Assembly (NCBI GenBank): GCA_937996795.1
Contig: CALKUH010000054.1
Span: forward strand, 1 to 59,878
Direction of reading: 5' to 3'
DNA from: an uncultured Verrucomicrobiota bacterium
GTDB taxonomy: Bacteria > Verrucomicrobiota > Kiritimatiellia > CAIVKH01
Length of the DNA stretch: 59,878 nucleotides
Below, in pieces: positions 55,232 to 59,878 of this stretch. The stretch's first letter is position 1. The number at the start of each line of letters is the position of its first letter. Made by a program: the position numbers and the translations under genes. Below the pieces are notes generated by a model. It searched no databases and was not told the DNA's origin. It saw only the letters and a program-made list of their open reading frames with translations.

Positions 55232-55947
55232 TTCGTCCCCGGCGGCGTGATCTCGAGTTCGGCCGTCAGACCTCCGCCCTCCTCCACCACCAGATGCGGC
55301 CCCTGCAACCGCCCTTTCAGATGGCCGCCCGCGTGAACGGTCACACCACCGCTCGCCGCAAAATGCCCATCCAACACCCCGCGCACGTCGATGTGGCGGA
55401 ACAACCGCTTGCCCTTGAACCGGCACTCCGCGCCCGCCGCAACGGTCAAATCCTGCGCCGCCAGCAGGTCGGGGTCGTAGACGGCGGCAGGCTCGATCTC
55501 GATCCGACGCGTGGCTTTAACCGTGCCGCCCTCGATGCGACCCGCAAGCACGATGTCGCGCGCGATCAGTGCGCCGGACTTGAGCACGCCGCCCGCGGCC
55601 AGCCGGATGTTGCCCGTCGTGCGGACCGATTCCGCGCACTCGGCATCAATCGTGTAGTCGGCCTGGTCGAGCGTCTTCTTGCACTTGGGGCACAACAGTG
55701 CATGCACGCGGCCGGTGGCTTGGAAGGAGTATCCGCATTCGTAGCAGAAGATTTCGTTCTTCGGCGGAAGCGCCGTGCGACCGATGCGGGCGGCGCGTTC
55801 CTTGCTTTCCGGTGGCGGCGTGGAATCGGGCGGTTTCTCCGGGGGCGGCGCAGACGGCGGCGTGTCCGGTCCCGTTGTCCGGGCATGCCGGACCGCACGG
55901 ACCAGCGACAAGCTGTCCACTTCCGTCGATTTGCGGAGCGCCGACAC
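55228..55947 (-). CDS. Zinc-ribbon bactofilin-like protein
   Basis: A 239-aa protein. The first 60 residues are Pro-rich and probably disordered, followed by a zinc ribbon (Cys68/Cys71 in FCYECG, Cys86/Cys89 in LCPKCK). The rest is a polymer-forming, DUF583/bactofilin-like beta-helix with the short repeating hydrophobic-Gly pattern (GNIRLAAGGVLKSGALIARDI). A zinc ribbon on a bactofilin is unusual. The stop overlaps the murC-like start. A classic bactofilin gene lies 15 bases upstream, suggesting a cytoskeletal pair linked to wall synthesis. Confidence 0.8.
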   Translation of the reverse strand: MSALRKSTEVDSLSLVRAVRHARTTGPDTPPSAPPPEKPPDSTPPPESKERAARIGRTALPPKNEIFCYECGYSFQATGRVHALLCPKCKKTLDQADYTIDAECAESVRTTGNIRLAAGGVLKSGALIARDIVLAGRIEGGTVKATRRIEIEPAAVYDPDLLAAQDLTVAAGAECRFKGKRLFRHIDVRGVLDGHFAASGGVTVHAGGHLKGRLQGPHLVVEEGGGLTAELEITPPGTK

Positions 55948-55962
55948 GGCTTGCTCCCGGGA

Positions 55963-56394
55963 CTAACGACGCCCGAAAAGTCCGCCGCCCTTGTTGTCCT
56001 GCGCGGGAGAGGCCGGCGGCGTTTCGGACACCGGTGCGGCAGCGGGCGCTGACGCGGAGGCCGAACCGGTCGGATTCACCTCGGAACGACCGATAAACGT
56101 CACGCCATCCTCGACCGCGAGCCGCTTGGCGCTGATGTCGCCATGCACCTTCGCGGTGGACTTCATGTCGATCTTGTCCTTCGCCGTGATGTTGCCCTGG
56201 ATCGTGCCTTCGATCACGACGCTGTTGACCTGCAGGCCGCCCTTGATGACGGCGCTGCGCCCGATGACCGCGTCGGCGGCGCACACGAGGTCGCCCTCGA
56301 GCTTGCCGTCAATCCGGACCGGCCCGGTGCTCTTGATCGTCCCGGTGATCTGCACGTCAGACGAAATGATCGTCTGCGAATTTTCATTTGGCAT
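55963..56394 (-). CDS. Bactofilin (polymer-forming cytoskeletal protein)
   Basis: A 143-aa protein with one bactofilin domain (about 10-110): IISSDVQITGTIKSTGPVRI, DGKLEGDL, IEGTIQGNITAKDKI and VHGDISAKRLAVEDGV, then a disordered Ala/Pro tail ending in a GGGLFGRR. Bactofilins polymerise without nucleotide and often scaffold peptidoglycan enzymes. ATG 56394 has AGGAG nine bases upstream. The repeat-bounded four-helix cassette sits right upstream and may have displaced its promoter. Confidence 0.93.
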   Translation of the reverse strand: MPNENSQTIISSDVQITGTIKSTGPVRIDGKLEGDLVCAADAVIGRSAVIKGGLQVNSVVIEGTIQGNITAKDKIDMKSTAKVHGDISAKRLAVEDGVTFIGRSEVNPTGSASASAPAAAPVSETPPASPAQDNKGGGLFGRR

Positions 56395-56442
56395 GGTGGG
56401 GTTCTCCTGGGGTTGGACTCTTGGGGTATGAAATTTGGGGGA

Positions 56443-56457
56443 AAGGTGTCGGGTGTC
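56443..56457 (+). repeat. Left inverted repeat of the four-helix cassette
   Basis: Sequence AAGGTGTCGGGTGTC, followed by AGGTTTCGGGGAGGAG. It contains the end of the four-helix gene, and G-rich sequence (TTTGGGGG) lies outside it. Confidence 0.75.
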
Positions 56458-56929
56458 AGGTTTCGGGGAGGAGTTCAGGCCAACCCGGGGGACAAAGTTC
56501 GGATTCGTCACCGTAGGAAATCACGGGTTCGGCGAGATTCCAGCGACGCTCGGCTGGAGGAAGTTTTTTCTCAAGCGTCTTCTCCAGTCCATTCAACATT
56601 CGAATACAGGTTTTATAGCGAGCACGGAAATCGGCATACACCTCGGGCGTGATATGCCTTTTGAGGCGGGCCATAAACAGGTGATGCACGGTTTCAGCGG
56701 CTTCGCCCCGGCTGCGATTAACACCTTCGATCTTGTTGCGCACATGGCGGTCATCGTTCTTTTCGGCAAGTTGTGCGGGAGAACTGTTGGAAGATCGCCG
56801 CGCCTGGCTGCCCAATTCGAATTTCTCTTCGCTCGGCCACCGGTGCGATATTTCGCAGACGTCAATATGCAACTGACACAGCCGCATATACACGTCGAGG
56901 TCCTCCACATCCAAAAAATTCGGCTCCAT
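56456..56929 (-). CDS. Four-helix-bundle protein, 23S rRNA intervening-sequence (IVP) type
   Basis: A 157-aa, almost all-helical protein. The pattern LDVYMRLCQLHIDVCEISHRWP, then ELGSQARRSSNSSPAQLAEKN and IRMLNGLEKTLEKKLPPAERRW fits the S23/bAvd four-helix family, in a longer variant with a central RHVRNKIEGVNRSRGEAAETV insertion. Relatives occur in 23S rRNA intervening sequences and, as Avd, in diversity-generating retroelements, where they bind nucleic acid. No reverse transcriptase or rRNA is near. It is bounded by inverted repeats that provide its ribosome site and stop, as expected of a self-contained cassette. Confidence 0.82.
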   Translation of the reverse strand: MEPNFLDVEDLDVYMRLCQLHIDVCEISHRWPSEEKFELGSQARRSSNSSPAQLAEKNDDRHVRNKIEGVNRSRGEAAETVHHLFMARLKRHITPEVYADFRARYKTCIRMLNGLEKTLEKKLPPAERRWNLAEPVISYGDESELCPPGWPELLPET

Positions 56930-56946
56930 TTACTTTACTCCGCCCC

Positions 56947-56961
56947 GACACCCGACACCTT
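56947..56961 (-). repeat. Right inverted repeat of the four-helix cassette
   Basis: GACACCCGACACCTT on plus is the exact reverse complement of the left arm. It lies 15 bases from the argC stop. The start codon of the four-helix gene follows 18 bases inside it. Confidence 0.75.
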
Positions 56962-56976
56962 CCGCCCCAACATCAA

Positions 56977-58035
56977 TCACGGATACTGTCCCGGCCGGTC
57001 CAGGCCCATCGTCTCGGGGAAGCCGAAGATGAGGTTCATGTTCTGCAATGCGCTGCCCGCCTGCCCCTTCATCAGGTTGTCGATGTGCGAGATGACGCGC
57101 AGCTTGTTGGTGCGCTCGTCGACGTCGACGATCAGGTTGCAGTAGTTGCTGCCGCGCACACTGGCGGTGCCGATGTTCGCGTTCCGGTCGTAGATCCGCA
57201 CGAAGCAGTTGTCCTTGTGGTAGCTCCGGTACGCCTCCAGCGCCGAGGCCGCGGTGACGCCGGGCCGGAGCGTTCCGTAAAGGCACGACAGGATGCCGCG
57301 GCACGCCGGCACGACCTGCGTGGTGAACAGGATGTTGATCTGCTCGCCCGCGATGTGGCGCAGTTCACGCTCCACCTCGACCACGTGCTGGTGGCCGGTG
57401 AGCCGGTACGCGTTCATGTTGTCGTAGCGCGCGGGGAAATGGAACGATGCGTTCGGCTTCTTGCCCGCGCCGCTGACGGCGCTCTTGCAGTCGCAGATGA
57501 TGCTGTCGAACGCCACAAGCTGGTGCGCCACCGCGGGGGCCAGGCCAATCTCGACGCCGACCGCGAAGCAGCCCGGATTGCCGACGAGCTTCACCGACGC
57601 GTTCACCTGCTTCCGCCGCAGCTCCGGCACGCCGTACACCGACAGGCCCAGCAGGTCCGGCGCCTTGTGTTCCGTCGGCTTGCCGAGCCGGCGCGCGTAT
57701 TCCGCGTATTCCTCCTTCGTCTGGAACCGGAAATCGCCGCTGTAGTCGATGACCTTCGCGCCCTTCGCCAGTTCGCCGCGCGCCTGTTCCATGCCGACGC
57801 CGTCCGGCGTCGAAAAGAACACGACATCCGCCGGTTCCTGCGCCGCCGGGTCGTCCGGTTTCAGGATCGGCAGATCGATGAACCCCGCGAGATGCGGATA
57901 GAGCTCGCTCATCTTCATGCCCGTCTCCGCCGCCGCGACCAGCGTGGTGATCTTCACCTCCGGATGGCTCAGCAACAGCTCCGTGATGCCCACGCCGCCA
58001 TACCCGCCCGCGCCGACAATTTTTGCCTTGATCAT
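56977..58035 (-). CDS. argC: N-acetyl-gamma-glutamyl-phosphate reductase
   Basis: Reduces N-acetylglutamyl phosphate to the semialdehyde in arginine synthesis, using NADPH. 352 aa with the nucleotide-binding GAGGYGGVG near residue 8, the catalytic Cys156 in GNPGCF and the conserved HQHVVEVERELR and RGILSCLY regions. The start at 58035 has AGGAG five bases upstream. Sequence upstream of it is not conserved. It is a lone arginine gene here, and its 3' side abuts the repeat cassette. Confidence 0.96.
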   Translation of the reverse strand: MIKAKIVGAGGYGGVGITELLLSHPEVKITTLVAAAETGMKMSELYPHLAGFIDLPILKPDDPAAQEPADVVFFSTPDGVGMEQARGELAKGAKVIDYSGDFRFQTKEEYAEYARRLGKPTEHKAPDLLGLSVYGVPELRRKQVNASVKLVGNPGCFAVGVEIGLAPAVAHQLVAFDSIICDCKSAVSGAGKKPNASFHFPARYDNMNAYRLTGHQHVVEVERELRHIAGEQINILFTTQVVPACRGILSCLYGTLRPGVTAASALEAYRSYHKDNCFVRIYDRNANIGTASVRGSNYCNLIVDVDERTNKLRVISHIDNLMKGQAGSALQNMNLIFGFPETMGLDRPGQYP

Positions 58036-58181
58036 GGATGCTCCTAAATTCGCCCCGACATCATACGCACCACACCCGTGGAGGCCATCGAAAAACGGAC
58101 GTTCACCCATCCGTTCAAATTCACCCGCCTCCATCTTTCTTCCTTGCTGCAATCGCGGGTTCGTTCCTGTTAAATCCGCGC

Positions 58182-59878
58182 ATGGCGCAGCGCGTACAAC
58201 TGTGGATGGGCGGCGGGTTCGACGCCGTCTGGACGCTGGCCCGCCCCTGGTTTGACGACGCCGCGAAGCGCGCGCTGCTCGCGCGGGCGCCGTGGGTGGT
58301 GCTGACCCCCACCCGTGCCGCGGCGCATGCGCTCAAAGCGCGGCTGCTGGCCGGGAACCGCAGCCTCGGCGGCGTGTATTTCTGGACGCCGGGCGACCTG
58401 CGCGATCATTTGCGCCGCCTGCAGCGCGACACGCCGCACATCGCCGTGCGCGAACACCTGCACCTGCTCCTCGCCTCCGCCGACACCGGACACGAAGCGC
58501 CGCGAGAACCCGCGCGGCTGATGCGCGCGCTCGACCAGCTTTGCGCGGCGGGGTGTGCGCCGGATGCACTCGACTTCCCGCCCGCCGAAGCCCTCGCGCG
58601 CACGCTGGCCGCCGACCTCGAACGCGCGAACTGGACCACCGTGCAGGCCCTCGACTGGACACTGGCCCGGCATCCGCCGGAAGGCGCGCTGGAACGCCTG
58701 CTGGTCCTCGGCTTCGACGCGGCGCACTGGGAGCTGTGGCCGCTGCTGCTGGCCGGCGTCTGCAGCGCGGACCACGCCTCCGTCCTGCTCACGCCGCCCC
58801 GCACCAAGGCCGAGGAACTCGACCAGATCTGGATCGGCTCGTGGGAACACATCTTGGGCGATGCGGAGCCCCTGCCCGGAGCGGGCGCCGCCGCGGCTCC
58901 GTTCCAGTGCCTGGCCCAGCGCATGGAACATCCGGAGGGCGCGACCGGGCCCCTGCCCGACACGCGTCCCGTCGTGCATATCGGGCGCACGCTGCGCGAC
59001 CAGGCGGAGGCGATTGTCGCGCAAGCCCTCGCCTTCTCCTGTGAACAGGCGGCGGATCGCATCGGCCTCGTATTCCCGGGCCCCGGCCCCCTCGCCCGCG
59101 AGGCGTCCGCCCTGCTCCTGCAACGCGGCGTCCCGCACTTCGACACCTTCGGCCATACGGCCCCGCCCACAGCCGCGGCGGAACGCTGGCGCGCGTGGAT
59201 CACCCTGCAGCGGCAGCCGCTGGTGGAATCGGTCCAGCGCCTGCTCGCGCTCGACCCGCACGCCGCGCCGCCGGAAGAACTGGAGGACGAGTTGGGACGC
59301 GCGCAGGCGGATGTGCTGGTGGATGACCTCGCGGTGCTCCGCCAGCGTATGCGCGACAGTGGCCGGCCCGGCGCGCTGGCCGCGGCGGATTTCCTCGCAC
59401 GCTACGCACCACTGCCCGCGAAGGGCACGGTGCGGGAACTGGCCGACGCAACGCGGGCTCAATGGCAGGCGCTGCGATGGGACGACGTAATCCCCGCATT
59501 GGACGGACAGCTCCTCACGCTCGCGCCCCTTGCGGCGCGTCCGCTCGCGCTCTCCCACTGGCTCGACTGGCTCGCCAGCATCGCCCCGCGCCCGGCCCCC
59601 GTCCGCACGCCCGACGCCGCCAATCCGCTCGCGCACATCCATCTCGTTTCGTATGCGCAGGCGGAAGGCCTGCCCTGGTCGCATCTCATCCTGACTGACC
59701 TCAACGAGAGCCGCTGGCCGCCGCCCCCCGAAACGTCGGGCTTTCTCTCCGAAGACCGCATCGCTGCGCTCAATCGCGACGCGATCGAACAGGGTCGCCA
59801 CGGCGAGGGCCATCTGGCCGTCAGGAAGGGGCGCTCACTTCTGCTGGGGGGCTACGAGAGGCGCGAACTGCAACGACG
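58182..59878 (+). CDS. AddB/RecB-like PD-(D/E)XK nuclease family protein (partial, 5' end)
   Basis: The frame is open from ATG 58182 to the window edge (565 codons). It reads as an inactivated superfamily I helicase: the N-terminus has VVLTPTRAAAHAL where a Walker A would be in an active helicase, and RIGLVFPGPGPLAREASALL and HLILTDLNESRWPPP match AddB-type proteins. The C-terminal nuclease domain would lie beyond the window. Members pair with an AddA helicase in double-strand break repair; no such gene is in view. It diverges from argC. Confidence 0.8.
   Translation, partial: MAQRVQLWMGGGFDAVWTLARPWFDDAAKRALLARAPWVVLTPTRAAAHALKARLLAGNRSLGGVYFWTPGDLRDHLRRLQRDTPHIAVREHLHLLLASADTGHEAPREPARLMRALDQLCAAGCAPDALDFPPAEALARTLAADLERANWTTVQALDWTLARHPPEGALERLLVLGFDAAHWELWPLLLAGVCSADHASVLLTPPRTKAEELDQIWIGSWEHILGDAEPLPGAGAAAAPFQCLAQRMEHPEGATGPLPDTRPVVHIGRTLRDQAEAIVAQALAFSCEQAADRIGLVFPGPGPLAREASALLLQRGVPHFDTFGHTAPPTAAAERWRAWITLQRQPLVESVQRLLALDPHAAPPEELEDELGRAQADVLVDDLAVLRQRMRDSGRPGALAAADFLARYAPLPAKGTVRELADATRAQWQALRWDDVIPALDGQLLTLAPLAARPLALSHWLDWLASIAPRPAPVRTPDAANPLAHIHLVSYAQAEGLPWSHLILTDLNESRWPPPPETSGFLSEDRIAALNRDAIEQGRHGEGHLAVRKGRSLLLGGYERRELQR

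Larger units (their letters stand above)
56443..56961. mobile_element. Inverted-repeat-bounded cassette carrying a four-helix-bundle gene (putative)
   Basis: AAGGTGTCGGGTGTC at 56443-56457 recurs exactly, in inverted orientation, at 56947-56961. Between them lies only the four-helix-bundle gene. The left repeat supplies its stop codon (TGA, 56456-56458), and just inside the right repeat is GGAG, its likely ribosome site. There is no transposase. No target duplication is obvious. A solo copy of the unit lies at the murC-like stop. This fits a non-autonomous element, but mobility is inferred. Confidence 0.55.

Noticed and set aside
58170..59813. A 547-codon minus-strand frame opposite the AddB-like gene
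   Set aside because: Arg/Gly-rich translation without motifs. The plus frame reads as an AddB-type protein.

Overview
The window is a GC-rich, gene-dense stretch of a Gram-negative bacterial chromosome. LptD, a lipid A acyltransferase-type protein and type II secretion pseudopilins show an outer membrane. Giant secreted proteins with LamG and calcium-binding thrombospondin type 3 (TSP3) repeats, a TSP3-tailed GH31 glucosidase, bactofilins and dispersed intergenic repeats suggest the PVC group, most like Kiritimatiellota or Verrucomicrobiota. Rubredoxin, hybrid cluster protein and an HcpR-like regulator suggest an anaerobe or facultative anaerobe. The lineage is inferred from gene style; no rRNA or phylogenetic marker was compared. 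No gene-free stretch exceeds about 170 bases. The longest gaps are 26163-26330, 43477-43630 and 58036-58181, and nothing gene-like was seen in them.

Layout: 1-5400 is mostly minus strand: a fused or chimeric small secreted protein joined to an AapM-like permease fragment, then folA, thyA and udp, with zwf and a DUF547 protein further along and rubredoxin alone on plus. 5497-9104 is a plus operon, pntAA-pntAB-pntB-pgl. Together with zwf it forms a divergent NADPH-supply block. 9109-12317 holds a rhomboid protease, tRNA-Lys(TTT), an LpxL-type acyltransferase and glgC. 12411-26162 is a probable three-gene secreted-protein unit on minus: a 233-aa exported protein, a 3992-aa modular giant (LamG, TSP3, matrixin, VWA) and a lipoprotein, closed by a strong hairpin. 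26331-29255 carries a DinG-type helicase and two pseudopilins. 29258-39772 is a long minus run: dus, aldo/keto reductase, GH31 glucosidase, a zinc-ribbon microprotein, an EVE protein, lptD, a sugar-nucleotide epimerase and an inositol-phosphatase family protein. 39809-43476 has hicBA, orn and glgP. 43631-46489 has a DCC thiol oxidoreductase and an HcpR-like regulator divergent from hcp, with a palindromic operator between the last two. 46511-53130 has a beta-helix protein coupled to a kinase-less sensor, aroC, two envelope proteins and a MATE exporter. 53184-58035 has a methyltransferase, a MurC-like ligase, two bactofilins, a four-helix-bundle (23S IVP-type) cassette bounded by inverted repeats, and argC. 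The window ends inside an AddB/RecB-like nuclease gene.

How they work together: zwf, pgl and pntAB cover NADPH production. glgC and glgP, with the secreted GH31 enzyme, cover glucan storage and use. thyA-folA and udp cover thymidylate and nucleoside metabolism. murC-like plus bactofilins look like a cell-wall and cytoskeleton unit. The most unusual content is the composite giant protein, the repeat-bounded four-helix cassette, the complete HcpR-hcp switch, and the fusion at the left edge.
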